From assembly GCF_008727815.1 (NCBI RefSeq), contig NZ_CP044230.1, positions 1,658,001 to 1,722,000 of the forward strand: a DNA stretch of 64,000 nt, given 5' to 3'. Position 1 is the first letter of the stretch. Every line of letters starts with the position of its first letter. This stretch comes from Streptococcus sp. LPB0220 (GTDB lineage: Bacteria > Bacillota > Bacilli > Lactobacillales > Streptococcaceae). Below are positions 16,161 to 26,072 of this stretch, one piece after another. The notes beneath the pieces are model-generated. The model saw only the letters and a program-made list of their open reading frames with translations. It did not search any database and had not been told where the DNA came from. The translations under genes were made by a program, and so were the position numbers.

Positions 16161-17204
16161 TTATTCAGGTTGAACCAAGATCTTGATTTGGGATTTATCT
16201 TGTGTTAATTCAACAAATCCTTCTTCAACGATATTTTCCAATTTGATTTTCTTAGTAACCAATTTTTCAGCAGAGAAGTAGCCTTGTTCCATCAATTCCA
16301 AGACTTTAGGGAAGATGTGACGGTAGGCAATAATTCCTTTGAGAGATTTTTCTTGGATGGCGAATTCATTTGGATTGATGCTGGCTTCACGTTCCCAAAT
16401 CGATACAACCATACATTCCCCAGCTTTATGAACAGCTGCAAGGGCTTGGCCTAAAACAACTGGAACCCCCGTAACTTCATAAGAAACATCTGCTCCCCCA
16501 CCGGTTAAACGATGGATGGCTTCGACGATTGTTTCTCCTTCTTCTGGGCGCACAACGATTGCTCCCAATTCTTCTGCTTTCGCTTGGCGTTCAGGAGACA
16601 ATTCAACCGCATAGATTTTTGATGCTCCTGCTGCACGAAGGGCTTCAACGATCAAAAGACCAATTGGGCCCAAACCAAAGATAACAGCTGTATCTCCAGT
16701 TTTCAAAGCAGATTGACGAACGGCATAAACAGCAACCGCAGCAGGTTCTGTAAGAGCTGCTTGTTCATAGCTCAAGCTATCTGGAATCACATGAACCAAA
16801 TCCCCATCAAGGACACAATATTTGGCAAAACCACCATCTGCAGCGAGGCCGACAAAGTTCAAGTTTGGATCAAGGTTATAATCACCAATCAAATTGTGCT
16901 CTGCAAGAATTGGTTCGATAGTGACACGATCGCCAACTTTGACACGAGTCACATCACTTCCGACTTCTACAATTTCACCAGAGAATTCATGTCCCAAAGT
17001 GACCGGTGCTTTTTGACCAGAATACACATGTTCTTCAGTTGGGATGAAGATCGGTCCATCCAAATATTCATGCAAGTCCGTACCACAGATCCCTGTGAAC
17101 TTAACTGCCACTTTTACTTGATGTGGTTGTACTTCAGGTACTTCCACTTCTTCGATACGAACGTCTTTTGCTGCATGCCAGCGAGCTGCTTTCATAGTAG
17201 CCAT
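16161..17204 (-). CDS. (R,R)-butanediol / zinc alcohol dehydrogenase
   Basis: A 347-aa medium-chain zinc dehydrogenase resembling 2,3-butanediol dehydrogenases (BdhA/ButA type), which interconvert acetoin and 2,3-butanediol with NAD(H). Catalytic zinc ligands are Cys40 (FTGICGTDLHEY) and His71-Glu72 (GHEFSGEIVEVG). The insertion GPIFIPTEEHVYSGQKAPVT is typical of the butanediol branch. The Rossmann motif GLGPIG is near 178. The four-Cys structural zinc lobe is absent, as in that branch. A cre site covers the promoter -10 (17264-17292), fitting carbon-catabolite control of overflow metabolism. Confidence 0.85.
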   Translation of the reverse strand: MATMKAARWHAAKDVRIEEVEVPEVQPHQVKVAVKFTGICGTDLHEYLDGPIFIPTEEHVYSGQKAPVTLGHEFSGEIVEVGSDVTRVKVGDRVTIEPILAEHNLIGDYNLDPNLNFVGLAADGGFAKYCVLDGDLVHVIPDSLSYEQAALTEPAAVAVYAVRQSALKTGDTAVIFGLGPIGLLIVEALRAAGASKIYAVELSPERQAKAEELGAIVVRPEEGETIVEAIHRLTGGGADVSYEVTGVPVVLGQALAAVHKAGECMVVSIWEREASINPNEFAIQEKSLKGIIAYRHIFPKVLELMEQGYFSAEKLVTKKIKLENIVEEGFVELTQDKSQIKILVQPE

Positions 17205-17263
17205 ATGATGATCTCCTTGTTTTCACCTTTTTTGTTTTCTTTTCAGGAAACTTTATATTTAAA

Positions 17264-17292
17264 ATTGTAAACGTTTTCCTTTTGTTTGTCAA
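17264..17292 (-). promoter_or_regulatory. Promoter with overlapping cre site (butanediol dehydrogenase)
   Basis: Minus-strand -35 TTGACA (17287-17292), 17-bp spacer, -10 TACAAT (17264-17269). The plus strand at 17266-17279 reads TGTAAACGTTTTCC, matching the CcpA cre consensus at 13 of 14 positions and covering the -10. Confidence 0.75.
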
Positions 17293-17337
17293 GGAAAAAC
17301 TGAAGATGAAAAAGAGCAGCCCTTTGATTGCTCCTTC

Positions 17338-17721
17338 TTATTTCTTCTTGATCCGAGAAGATTCCAATCTCCACCCAACAATCCAACCAAGGACTAGGAG
17401 ATAATTTTCAAGCGCACCGATCCCATTGACCGGCAGATGATAGTGAAAATAACTGAAGAGATGATTAGTACCGATCCCAAGCCCACCTAGGATCAAAGCC
17501 AATAGAACCGTTCGAAGATAAAACCAATCGTATTTGAGATTGACAGCAATCAGGATCACAAGGACCGCCACATTCCAAATCCCAATCTCCCGTTGCCAAC
17601 CGACAGAAATACCATATCCCGAATGACTTCCCATATAGGATGGAAAGAATAGCTGGAAGATAATCGCTCCAGTCATGGCGATGATAACCAGGATAAATAA
17701 GACTCTTAAAAATTTGTTCAT
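17338..17721 (-). CDS. Small membrane protein, unknown function
   Basis: A 127-aa protein with four predicted membrane helices (residues about 5-25, 50-62, 70-90 and 103-117), joined by a short outward loop MGSHSGYGISVGWQREIGIW, and a basic C-terminus ESSRIKKK that places the end inside by the positive-inside rule. No motif or family is recognised with confidence. Start has an AGGAGGAG site. A hairpin with T-run (minus strand, about 17311-17332) ends it, so it is transcribed alone between the dehydrogenase and the gat operon. Confidence 0.65.
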   Translation of the reverse strand: MNKFLRVLFILVIIAMTGAIIFQLFFPSYMGSHSGYGISVGWQREIGIWNVAVLVILIAVNLKYDWFYLRTVLLALILGGLGIGTNHLFSYFHYHLPVNGIGALENYLLVLGWIVGWRLESSRIKKK

Positions 17722-17791
17722 GTAACTCCTCCTAATGCCAGTTGATATGTAATGGTCTTTCCTATTCTAACACAATTTTATGGATAGTAAA

Positions 17792-17811
17792 AACCAACCT
17801 CTCGGCTGGTT
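17792..17811 (-). terminator. Terminator of the gatCAB operon
   Basis: Minus strand AACCAGCC-gaga-GGTTGGTT followed by TTT, 10-30 bases after the gatB stop. Confidence 0.75.
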
Positions 17812-17820
17812 TTTTCTCTA

Positions 17821-19263
17821 TTACTCTTCTTTCAACTTCGCCAATTCTTGAGCAAGTAACTTGAGGGCTACTTGTGGGTTGGCTTGACCTTTGGTTGCTT
17901 TCATAAGGAAGCCTGTAAAGGCCTTGTCCGCATTCCGTTTCCCTGACTTGAAGTCAGCTACGGCTGCTTCATTGTCTGCAAAGACTTGGTGGATGATTGG
18001 TATCAAGACTTCAGGATCTGAAATCTGTACCAGACCAGCTTTTTCGACGTATTCACGCGCGCCGCCACCGTTTTTCGCCAAGTGAACGAAGACTTTCTTG
18101 GCAATCTTAGATGAAATGGTTCCATCTTCGATAATGGCAATCATTTCAACCAAGTTTTCTGGTGTCAATTGGATTTCTTCCAGCGTTTTGCCTTCTGCGT
18201 TCAAGAATTGTGCGACTTCCCCTTGGAGCCAGTTAGACACTTGTTTGGCATCGCCACCAAGGGCTACAGCTGCTTCAAAGAAGTCAGAAGTAACTTTCGT
18301 CGCTGTCAATTGGTTGGCATCATAGTCAGACAAGCCAAGCTCTGCCACGTAGCGAGCACGACGGTCTTTTGGAAACTCTGGCAACTCAGTACGCATTTCC
18401 TCGATCCACTCATCTGAGATTTCAAAGAGTGGTAGGTCTGGTTCTGGGAAGTAACGGTAATCCGCAGCTCCTTCTTTGACACGCATAAGAATCGTGCTCT
18501 TATTGGCTTCATCATAACGGCGTGTTTCTTGACGAATGACACCACCTGAACGCAAGATTTTCGCTTGACGCTCAACTTCGTATTCAAGACCTTTACGGAC
18601 GTTTGAGAAAGAGTTCAAGTTTTTCAACTCAGTCTTGGTACCAAATTCCTCTTGACCATATGGGCGAAGGGAAATGTTGGCATCCACCCGCATAGATCCT
18701 TCTTCCATCTTGACGTCTGAAATACCTGTGTACTGGATGACTTCTTTCAAAGCTGTCAAATAAGCGTAGGCTTCTTCTGGAGAACGCATATCGGCTTCAG
18801 AAACGATTTCAATCAATGGAACCCCTTGGCGGTTGAGGTCTACGTAAGAGAATCCATCTGTTCCGTGGGTGTTCTTACCGGCATCTTCTTCCAAGTGGGC
18901 CCGTTCAATCCCGATTTTCTTAGTTGAGCCGTCTTCCAATTGCACTTCAATCCAACCGTTATATCCGATTGGCTCGTCAAATTGCGAAATTTGGTAGGCC
19001 TTTGGATTATCAGGGTAGAAGTAGTTCTTACGGTCAAAGTGCATGTGCTGATGGATATCCATATTCAGCGCCAAAGCAGCCTTGATACCAGCATCCACAA
19101 CACCCTTGTTCAAGACAGGAAGCACCCCTGGGAAAGACCAGTCAATCACATTGGTATTGGCATTTTGCTCGTTCCCAAAGTGAGCAGAGGTTGGTGAGAA
19201 AATTTTTGAGTTTGTATTCAATTCAACGTGGACTTCAAGTCCGATGACTGTTTCAAAGTTCAT
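17821..19263 (-). CDS. gatB: Asp-tRNA(Asn)/Glu-tRNA(Gln) amidotransferase subunit B
   Basis: A 480-aa subunit of the GatCAB complex, which converts Glu-tRNA(Gln) and Asp-tRNA(Asn) to the amidated forms in bacteria lacking GlnRS or AsnRS. GatB activates the misacylated tRNA with ATP. The N-terminus [36 protein letters not shown] and the C-terminal YqeY-like tail ([14 protein letters not shown]) are diagnostic. Its ATG overlaps the gatA stop (TAATG), so translation is coupled. Confidence 0.96.
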   Translation of the reverse strand: MNFETVIGLEVHVELNTNSKIFSPTSAHFGNEQNANTNVIDWSFPGVLPVLNKGVVDAGIKAALALNMDIHQHMHFDRKNYFYPDNPKAYQISQFDEPIGYNGWIEVQLEDGSTKKIGIERAHLEEDAGKNTHGTDGFSYVDLNRQGVPLIEIVSEADMRSPEEAYAYLTALKEVIQYTGISDVKMEEGSMRVDANISLRPYGQEEFGTKTELKNLNSFSNVRKGLEYEVERQAKILRSGGVIRQETRRYDEANKSTILMRVKEGAADYRYFPEPDLPLFEISDEWIEEMRTELPEFPKDRRARYVAELGLSDYDANQLTATKVTSDFFEAAVALGGDAKQVSNWLQGEVAQFLNAEGKTLEEIQLTPENLVEMIAIIEDGTISSKIAKKVFVHLAKNGGGAREYVEKAGLVQISDPEVLIPIIHQVFADNEAAVADFKSGKRNADKAFTGFLMKATKGQANPQVALKLLAQELAKLKEE

Positions 19264-20729
19264 TAATTGTCACCTCCGAAAATAAGGGGTTGTTGCTTGT
19301 GGTAATCCGTCGTTGCTTCAAAGGCAGCTGCAGCTTGGTAGATGGTTTCTTCAGAATACTTCGGACCAATCAACTGCAAACCAACTGGAAGACCTTGCGC
19401 AAAACCTGCAGGAATCGAAATCCCTGGAAGACCTGCCAAGTTGACTGGAATGGTCAAGAGGTCAGCCAAGTACATGGCAACCGGATCATGGTTGAGCGAA
19501 TCCAAATCAAAGGCTACACTTGGAGCTGTTGGACCAAGGATAAGGTCGTAATCTGCAAAGACTTTTTCGAAGTCTTGGATAATGAGGGTACGGACTTGAC
19601 CAGCTTTCTTGTAGTAAGCATCGTAGTAACCAGATGACAGACTAAAGGTACCCAGCATGATCCGGCGTTTAACCTCATCACCAAAGCCTTGGCTACGAGT
19701 GTTCACATAGATGTCATCTAAGTTTTTGGCATCTTCCGCACGGAAACCATAGCGAATCCCATCGAAACGTTGCAAGTTTGAAGATGCTTCAGATGAAGCG
19801 ATGATGTAGTAAACGGCAACCCCGTATTTAGAGTGTGGAAGGCTAACTTCTTCGACAGTTGCTCCCAATTTCTCAAAGTGCTTAGCTGCATTAAGAATCG
19901 TTTCTTTGACTTCTGGGTCAATTCCTTCCCCAAGGTATTCCTTCGGAAGGGCGATCTTCATGCCTTTAATGTCTTGACCAATCTTAGAAGTAAAGTCTGC
20001 TACACGAACAGGTGCAGAAGTCGAATCCTTGTCATCTGCACTGGCAATCACATTAAGCAATTGCGCATTTTCCTTAACGGTTGGAGCAAACGGTCCAATT
20101 TGGTCGAGTGAGCTACCAAAGGCAATGAGACCGAAACGAGAAACCGTTCCATAGGTTGGCTTGAGTCCAACAATCCCGTTAAAGGCAGCTGGCTGGCGGA
20201 TAGAACCCCCCGTATCTGAACCAAGTGACAAGCGGACTTGTCCTGAAGCGACAGAAGCTGCAGAACCACTTGAAGAGCCACCAGGCACCTTGCTGTGGTC
20301 CCATGCATTCTTGGTTGGTCCATAGTAAGATGTTTCACCAGATCCACCCATGGCAAACTCGTCCATGTTGGTTTTTCCGACAACAATCATACCTTTAGAC
20401 TTAGCATTGGCAACAGCTGTCGCATCAAAGATTGGCTCATAGTTATAGAGCATTTTTGATGCCGCAGTGGTCAAGATGCCATCTGTTGAGATATTGTCTT
20501 TGACTGCGAGTGGAATCCCTGATAGAAGATTATCTGCATCGATTCCTTTTTCGTCAATAGCCTTAGCTTGGGAAAGTGCCGCTTCTTCAGCCACCGTCAC
20601 AAAGGCATTGATGGCTTCTTCACGCGCCTTGATATCGTCAAGCGTCGCTTGGGTCAATTCGGTTGCTGAAATTTCCTTAGAGACAAGGAGGTCGTGCAAC
20701 TCTTCAATGGTTTTATGGTTGAATGACAT
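19263..20729 (-). CDS. gatA: Asp-tRNA(Asn)/Glu-tRNA(Gln) amidotransferase subunit A
   Basis: A 488-aa amidase-signature enzyme that releases ammonia from glutamine for transfer by GatB. The Ser-cisSer-Lys triad is seen at Lys77 (IPLAVKDN), Ser152 (PGGSSSGSA) and Ser176 (DTGGSIRQP). Length is typical. It starts at the last base region of gatC and runs into gatB with single-base overlaps, the standard gatCAB operon. Confidence 0.96.
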   Translation of the reverse strand: MSFNHKTIEELHDLLVSKEISATELTQATLDDIKAREEAINAFVTVAEEAALSQAKAIDEKGIDADNLLSGIPLAVKDNISTDGILTTAASKMLYNYEPIFDATAVANAKSKGMIVVGKTNMDEFAMGGSGETSYYGPTKNAWDHSKVPGGSSSGSAASVASGQVRLSLGSDTGGSIRQPAAFNGIVGLKPTYGTVSRFGLIAFGSSLDQIGPFAPTVKENAQLLNVIASADDKDSTSAPVRVADFTSKIGQDIKGMKIALPKEYLGEGIDPEVKETILNAAKHFEKLGATVEEVSLPHSKYGVAVYYIIASSEASSNLQRFDGIRYGFRAEDAKNLDDIYVNTRSQGFGDEVKRRIMLGTFSLSSGYYDAYYKKAGQVRTLIIQDFEKVFADYDLILGPTAPSVAFDLDSLNHDPVAMYLADLLTIPVNLAGLPGISIPAGFAQGLPVGLQLIGPKYSEETIYQAAAAFEATTDYHKQQPLIFGGDN

Positions 20730-21031
20730 TAGGCATCTCCTCCATCTTCTAGGATAGCTGGCACCTTGATGTAGTAGTTATCTTTTTCAGGTACATTTTT
20801 AAACAAGCGGTCACGGTCTGTCCCTTTTTCAGCAACATCCGGACGCAATACGGTCTTACGATCCGCCATGGTCGTTGTTGGGGCCACACCGGTTGTGTCC
20901 ACTTCTTCCAACAATTCCACCATGTCGACAATCTTCGACAAGGTTGTCGCAAACTCAGCTGTCTCTTCTGGAGAGAATTTCAATTTTGAAAGATTGGCAA
21001 CGTGGGTTACCTCTTCTTGCGTAATTTTCAT
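20729..21031 (-). CDS. gatC: Asp-tRNA(Asn)/Glu-tRNA(Gln) amidotransferase subunit C
   Basis: A 100-aa GatC subunit, the belt that wraps GatA and GatB together. [20 protein letters not shown] and the C-terminal [21 protein letters not shown] region are characteristic. The open frame reaches 21064, but ATG at 21031 follows AAAGGA and matches family length, so the 11 extra residues are dropped. First gene of gatCAB; a minus-strand extended -10 TGGTAAAAT lies at about 21073-21081. Confidence 0.94.
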   Translation of the reverse strand: MKITQEEVTHVANLSKLKFSPEETAEFATTLSKIVDMVELLEEVDTTGVAPTTTMADRKTVLRPDVAEKGTDRDRLFKNVPEKDNYYIKVPAILEDGGDA

Positions 21032-21112
21032 CTTGCTTCCTTTCGTGAATTGATGATTTTTCAATACCCTCTATTTTACCATAATTTAGCTCAATTTGCT
21101 TGCCTTAGAAAA

Positions 21113-21143
21113 AATCTGTAGGACTTTTTTGTCGCTACAGATT
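21113..21143 (-). terminator. Terminator of the glycosyltransferase cluster
   Basis: Minus strand AATCTGTAG paired with CTACAGATT, with a secondary GAC/GTC pairing in the loop and a T-run after it, just beyond the gtfA stop. Confidence 0.75.
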
Positions 21144-21150
21144 CTTCATT

Positions 21151-22644
21151 TTATATTGCTTTTTCGCTTAATTGTCCCATCTCTATTAGAGTTTCTTTCC
21201 AGAGTTCTTGGACATGAGATGCGAGGTAGGAAGAGGCCAAGTTATAAGAAGCCTGATGAAATGGTGCAAGGTCACTTTCAAAGAGCTGGACCAGCTTGTC
21301 TGCCATCTCTTTGACCAATTGTTCTTCTGGCACTGTCTCGCTATAAGGTACCAAAAAGCCATTTTCACCCTCTTTTATAAAAGTTGGATTGCCATAACGG
21401 GCATCAAAGCCCAGCAAGGCTAACCCTGCTCCAGTCGCCTCCATCAAGGTCAATCCAAAGGTCTCCCACTGAGAAGTGGTGAGGTAGGCTTGGTAGCAAG
21501 GATAGATCTGCTTCAGATCCGCATGACCGCGTAGGTGAATATAATCTTGTGCTGCAAGCTCCTGAATCAAGTGCTGCAAACGATCAGCTTCTCCTCCCTT
21601 CCCATAAATATCAAACTGAAGGGCTGGGAGTCGTTTCTTTGCTTGAGCCACTACTCGAATAGCCAAATCGATTCGTTTCCTTGGATCCAAGCGGGAAGCT
21701 GTGAGCACACTATAGGGATGTCGATCTCCTTGTGACTCCGTCAATTCTTCTAGATGCCCTACTGGAATGCTATAGATTGGAATTCCTTGGCATCCTTGTT
21801 TAGCAAGTGTCTGCTCCAAGACTTCTTTTTGAAGATCCGTTGCCGTGATGAAATAATCGAAGCGTTTAGCATACTTGAACACATAATAATATTCATAATT
21901 GAGATGGCCATTTTCAAATTCATGCTCCGAATGAAACACCATGGCGAGCTTTGAAGGAGCAGGTTTCTCCAACAAAGGGCGAGCAAAATCCATGCGCGAA
22001 GCCCGGTCAAGCAGAATCAGATCTTCTTCTTTTAGCGACAGCTGCGACAAAAAACGTCTCATCACTTCTGTATGGTTGGTCAAAATCTCAGACCCCAGTT
22101 TATAGAGCCAGCGTCCACCTAACCTCGATTCTTCAAAAGCGATAGTCCCATCTTGATGGTGATAGGTCCGTCTGAAAACACTACCATACTGAAAATACTC
22201 TGTGACAAGTTTACAAGCTCCATAATACTCTCGCTTGATTCTATTTCCAGCCAAAAGATAGTCTACATAGCGGACACAGTTTGGATGATAGGGATCCAAA
22301 TGAAAGCTCAAGGCGTTTCCATCCGCAAATTGGTAGCGAATGGCTCTTTCCGTTTTTTCAACAACATCCAGACGCGTCAGTTGAAACTCCATTTGCAAGG
22401 CCCCTACCGTCTTTTGAGGGACCGTAGTCTGTTGATCCGTAAAAGCTAAATGGGCAAAAAGCAGTTCCTCATCCCGGTGCCCCAATGAGAGGTAATAGGC
22501 CAATTTTTCTGGAGTGGGCCAAGTGGTAAAGACAAACTTCGCTGCTACTCCTAGCCCCCGGAGCATCTTTGCCCGAGAAGCTTGTGCAACATCGACCCCA
22601 TTGGGTTCAAATCCCACTAATAGATTAAAGGTATAAATGGTCAT
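21151..22644 (-). CDS. gtfA: Accessory-Sec type O-GlcNAc transferase GtfA (Gtf1)
   Basis: A 497-aa GT4-type (GT-B fold) glycosyltransferase. MTIYTFNLLVGFEPNGVDVAQ, the R-fold region, HSEHEFENGHLNYEYYYVFKY and the donor-binding GLALLGFDARYGNPTFI with a preceding Glu match GtfA, which with GtfB adds the first GlcNAc to Ser/Thr of serine-rich repeat adhesins. It overlaps gtfB by 4 bp. Unusually, no serine-rich adhesin, SecA2, SecY2 or Asp genes are in this window; the only SecA here is the housekeeping 839-aa form. Confidence 0.87.
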   Translation of the reverse strand: MTIYTFNLLVGFEPNGVDVAQASRAKMLRGLGVAAKFVFTTWPTPEKLAYYLSLGHRDEELLFAHLAFTDQQTTVPQKTVGALQMEFQLTRLDVVEKTERAIRYQFADGNALSFHLDPYHPNCVRYVDYLLAGNRIKREYYGACKLVTEYFQYGSVFRRTYHHQDGTIAFEESRLGGRWLYKLGSEILTNHTEVMRRFLSQLSLKEEDLILLDRASRMDFARPLLEKPAPSKLAMVFHSEHEFENGHLNYEYYYVFKYAKRFDYFITATDLQKEVLEQTLAKQGCQGIPIYSIPVGHLEELTESQGDRHPYSVLTASRLDPRKRIDLAIRVVAQAKKRLPALQFDIYGKGGEADRLQHLIQELAAQDYIHLRGHADLKQIYPCYQAYLTTSQWETFGLTLMEATGAGLALLGFDARYGNPTFIKEGENGFLVPYSETVPEEQLVKEMADKLVQLFESDLAPFHQASYNLASSYLASHVQELWKETLIEMGQLSEKAI

Positions 22645-23924
22645 GCTGTACCTCCCTCTAATCGCTTAAATAGCTCTTCCAAAGCTTCTTTTTCAGGTAA
22701 TTTCAAGATTCGTGCTTGCTCTCTTACCAATTCTTTATAGGTTTCTGGATGCTGGAGCAAGGTATCTAGTTGCTGTTCCATTTCTTCGACTGTATCTGTG
22801 ATCGTGCTCAAGTCTTTATAGGTTTCCTGATGCACCGTACTCTTCAAACCAAACAAGACTTGCCCATTTTCAAGAGCATGAAGACTACTACTCCATACTT
22901 CTTCTCCCTGGTTGCAATCCAGATAAATAGAGCAGCTGGATAACAAGTCCTCATATTTGTCCAGCGAAATCCCTGGATAGAGGCGCACATTGGAGCGAGT
23001 CGCTAAGTCTGTTAATTTCGGCCCCATAGCCGTCAAAGCAGCAATGTGAAAGGTGACTTGTGGGAATTGATGGACCAGGCTAGATAGGCCTTCGACCTCT
23101 TGAGAAGCCGTCATAACCATGGCTTCTGGTTGAAAACTTTCCTGCTCCACATCTACCAGCCCTGACAAGACTGTGATTCCGTCTATTTTCTCACTCAACA
23201 GACCATCTTCTACCAACAAAATCTGACTGACTTGTTCTTTGATCTCGTCTAAATCATGCGCGTCACTGGCACAGTAGGCGAGTCTTTCCTTTGGTTTCTC
23301 TTTCACAACATCTAGCAATGCCTTGTCCATCAAAAGAACGGCTTCATCTTCCGGCAAGACTTGTTCTAGGACAGCTCTTTGCAGCTCTTTCTTATTGGCA
23401 TACAGGCGATCCCGTCCCTTAGGAGTTTGAAGCAAAAAGGTTCCTTGTGAGACAAAGTGAAGCAAGACTTCTTCTTGTTGACGGTTCAAATAGATGTCTA
23501 AATATGGTTGGCCAGCTTCCGTCAGGAGACTCTGTTTGCTTCTCCAGCCATAGCGGTTGTAGACATCAATGGATACGATCTCTTCTCCCTGACCAAACCA
23601 TTCCACTCTGTCAACTGTTCGAGACAAGATATCCTCTCGCAAAACCACGTTGGCACGACGTTCCTCACCATCAAAAAGATAGGTTGTGATCCCTAGTGTC
23701 CAACATTCCCATAATTCTGGAACTGCTAGATCATTGAAAAATAAAGGTTTTCCAATTTTTGATGCTGGGTCTTTTTGGGTAAAAAAGGTCGCAAGACTCT
23801 CTGTCTGTTGGTCCAAATCTGTTTCCAGATTGGTCACAAATACTCGGTAGGGCTGGCTAAGTTTGTCCAAGTATTTTTGCAAACGATCCAGCTCTCTGGT
23901 CTGCTCTGATGCAATAATGAACAT
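22641..23924 (-). CDS. gtfB: Accessory-Sec glycosylation co-factor GtfB (Gtf2)
   Basis: A 427-aa GtfB-type protein, the catalytically inactive GT-B partner that binds substrate adhesin and stabilises GtfA. Expected length is about 440 aa. The C-terminal half includes residues 288-343, which carry LYPGIS (315-320) and YLDCNQGEEV (334-343). That region aligns without gaps to the C-terminal domain of the GT8 protein encoded two genes upstream. Translation overlaps gtfA. The pair probably acts on a serine-rich surface protein encoded elsewhere. Confidence 0.83.
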   Translation of the reverse strand: MFIIASEQTRELDRLQKYLDKLSQPYRVFVTNLETDLDQQTESLATFFTQKDPASKIGKPLFFNDLAVPELWECWTLGITTYLFDGEERRANVVLREDILSRTVDRVEWFGQGEEIVSIDVYNRYGWRSKQSLLTEAGQPYLDIYLNRQQEEVLLHFVSQGTFLLQTPKGRDRLYANKKELQRAVLEQVLPEDEAVLLMDKALLDVVKEKPKERLAYCASDAHDLDEIKEQVSQILLVEDGLLSEKIDGITVLSGLVDVEQESFQPEAMVMTASQEVEGLSSLVHQFPQVTFHIAALTAMGPKLTDLATRSNVRLYPGISLDKYEDLLSSCSIYLDCNQGEEVWSSSLHALENGQVLFGLKSTVHQETYKDLSTITDTVEEMEQQLDTLLQHPETYKELVREQARILKLPEKEALEELFKRLEGGTA

Positions 23925-23950
23925 GCTGATCCTTTCTCATCAATAAGGGG

Positions 23951-24838
23951 TTAGTCCATCGTTTCAATAAAACGGAGGTTGGTCACCACGCGCTCATAGG
24001 TTTCTGTCCCTTGCAAGCCTGCTTCCTCTAATTTTTCAAGGGCCCGTTTCAAGCGCGTTTTGTAGATATAGCGATGCCAAGTCAAATCATAGCCCAACAT
24101 CCCCAGTAGAGCCAACTTCTCCTGCTTAGCTTCCATCTCATCGACGACTCGCTTTTCTGTCCAAACCTGGGACAGAGTATCTGCACGGCCCACACGATAC
24201 CAATAAATACATTTCTCCGTATGAACTACCCGATGGGCTTTTAAGAATAGCTTGTACATCAGGAAGTTGTCTTCGACATTTTTTCCGACTGGAAAACGAA
24301 GCCCTTCAAATAAGCTACGCTTATAGAGCTTCATCATGGCACAAGCCCAGGCCATATCTCTGGTCTCCTGGATGGCATCGTGGTCCATGATCTCTCTCCC
24401 CTCATAAAGAGTCTCTGAATAATCATCATCCGTTACCTTGATCAAGTATTTGCTACTACTGTCATCATAGAGGTTATAGTTGGCTACGGAAACATCCGCA
24501 TCATACTTTTGAAGTTGACGATAGAGCACTTCCACATAGTCCTCCGTCACCCAGTCATCTGGATCAATAAAGGTGAGGTAATCCCCAGTCGCTAGCTCAA
24601 TCCCTGTATTCCGAGCAGCAGATAAGCCCCCATTTTCTTGGCGAACGTAGCGGATGCGCGCATCCTTCCTAAAAAAATCTTTACAGATCTCTTCTGACTG
24701 GTCTGGCGAACCATCATTGACCAGGATAATTTCCAAATGAGGGTAAGTCTGATGGATAACCGTTTCTAAACATTGTCTCAAATAAGCTTCTACATTATAG
24801 ATGGGAATGATGATACTCACTACTTCATTTGTTTCCAT
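23951..24838 (-). CDS. Family 2 glycosyltransferase
   Basis: About 295 aa, GT-A fold. The nucleotide-sugar region reads VSIIIPIYNVEAYLRQCLE, then LVNDGSPDQSEEIC, the acceptor strand QENGGLSAARNTGI, and the metal-binding IDPDDW. The C-terminal third is a helical extension usual in streptococcal polysaccharide and glycoprotein GT2 enzymes. ATG at 24838 is preferred, though 24850 is possible; both overlap the upstream GT8 gene. In adhesin loci such enzymes add hexoses after the GtfAB GlcNAc, which is the inferred role here. Confidence 0.82.
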   Translation of the reverse strand: METNEVVSIIIPIYNVEAYLRQCLETVIHQTYPHLEIILVNDGSPDQSEEICKDFFRKDARIRYVRQENGGLSAARNTGIELATGDYLTFIDPDDWVTEDYVEVLYRQLQKYDADVSVANYNLYDDSSSKYLIKVTDDDYSETLYEGREIMDHDAIQETRDMAWACAMMKLYKRSLFEGLRFPVGKNVEDNFLMYKLFLKAHRVVHTEKCIYWYRVGRADTLSQVWTEKRVVDEMEAKQEKLALLGMLGYDLTWHRYIYKTRLKRALEKLEEAGLQGTETYERVVTNLRFIETMD

Positions 24839-26048
24839 GCTTCTTCTCATTTCTCTTTAAATAATCGCGAATCGCTGCCACCATCTCCTGCACCTGATCA
24901 TCCGCAAACACTTGATTCTCTCCATTCTCCACATGATTGGTTCCTTCAAAAGAGAAAATCGGTAAGCCCAATTGATGGATCCTTTGCGTCATCTGATCCA
25001 CCTCATCATAGGGATTGATATCCAGATAGAAATCCAATTTTTCTAGGACCTTTCGACTGGTCAAGGGATCAAAAGAGGGATAAAGAAAGAGGTTGGGGTA
25101 GCGTTCCAATTGCACCAAATTAAAACCAAAATGGCTATGGGCAAGGACATGAATCGCTACGTCTGGCAACTCTTTTAACAACGTCTCCAACTCGTGGATA
25201 TCTGCTGTATGGGTATAAATGGCAGCATGATAAGGAAATTCTCCCACTAACTCTTGATAGGTTTGCTTCAAAATCGGTTTTCGAAGCAAAATTTCCTCCC
25301 AAGAGAGGGCATAGTAAAACCACCATTGTTCCCGAAAACGATTGAAGCGTTTGGAGGTCCATGGTTTATTATGAGAAGTGTAATGAATGACCGCAGGAAT
25401 CCCTTGAAAGGCTTCATACCAATCCAAGTCCCCATAGAGGTACTGATCCTTATCAGATCCTACTTGTAAATTATAGGTCCAAGGTAATGGAAACCACGCA
25501 TCTTTGAAATACAGATTCAAAATTCCTTGATCTCCATAAACATGTTGATGGTGTTCACGAGTAAGGTCAAAAAGTGCCTCTGTCACTTGGTGCTCTTGCC
25601 ACCAAGTCTTATCAATCACCAAAAGTCCAGCATTAAATCCATCTATCGTCGTTGGCTTATCTACCACTGCCCCCAGTCCATAACCTTTTAGATCAACCTC
25701 AAATAAAGGCGATAAATCCTGTGTAAAGATCATGTCACAATCCAAATAGAGGATTCGCTCTTCCTCCACAATCTCTGGAATAGCGTAACGGAAATAGGTC
25801 GCATAGTGAATATGGTCACTTGGAAGCGAAAAGGACTGGAATTGCTCGGGAGACATCCGACAATTGATCACTTCTGAATCCAACTGGCGCAAGCGCTGAT
25901 TCATGATAGTAAACCACTCAGTTGGTAGATCTTCATTTAAGACATAAATTTTCAACCGGTCCTGATGGGCACACAGTGACTTCATAGCGGTTTCCAACTT
26001 TTCCATATAAGACAGATTGGCTGAAAACACGACAGCTTTTTTACTCAT
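24825..26048 (-). CDS. GT8 glycosyltransferase fused to a GtfB-like C-terminal domain
   Basis: A 407-aa two-domain protein. Residues 1 to about 250 form a GT8-type GT-A domain with the metal-binding LDCDMIF (Asp103, Asp105) and IHYTSHNKPW. Residues about 275-400 resemble the C-terminal half of GtfB: YPSFD (323-327) and YLDINPYDEV (341-350) match GtfB's YPGIS and YLDCNQGEEV at identical spacing. It is the first gene of a four-gene cluster with GT2, gtfB and gtfA, and has its own promoter. I infer a hexosyltransferase that extends GtfAB-initiated glycans. Confidence 0.8.
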   Translation of the reverse strand: MSKKAVVFSANLSYMEKLETAMKSLCAHQDRLKIYVLNEDLPTEWFTIMNQRLRQLDSEVINCRMSPEQFQSFSLPSDHIHYATYFRYAIPEIVEEERILYLDCDMIFTQDLSPLFEVDLKGYGLGAVVDKPTTIDGFNAGLLVIDKTWWQEHQVTEALFDLTREHHQHVYGDQGILNLYFKDAWFPLPWTYNLQVGSDKDQYLYGDLDWYEAFQGIPAVIHYTSHNKPWTSKRFNRFREQWWFYYALSWEEILLRKPILKQTYQELVGEFPYHAAIYTHTADIHELETLLKELPDVAIHVLAHSHFGFNLVQLERYPNLFLYPSFDPLTSRKVLEKLDFYLDINPYDEVDQMTQRIHQLGLPIFSFEGTNHVENGENQVFADDQVQEMVAAIRDYLKRNEKKHGNK

Positions 26049-26072
26049 AACTCCCCCTTATTTTCTTCCATT

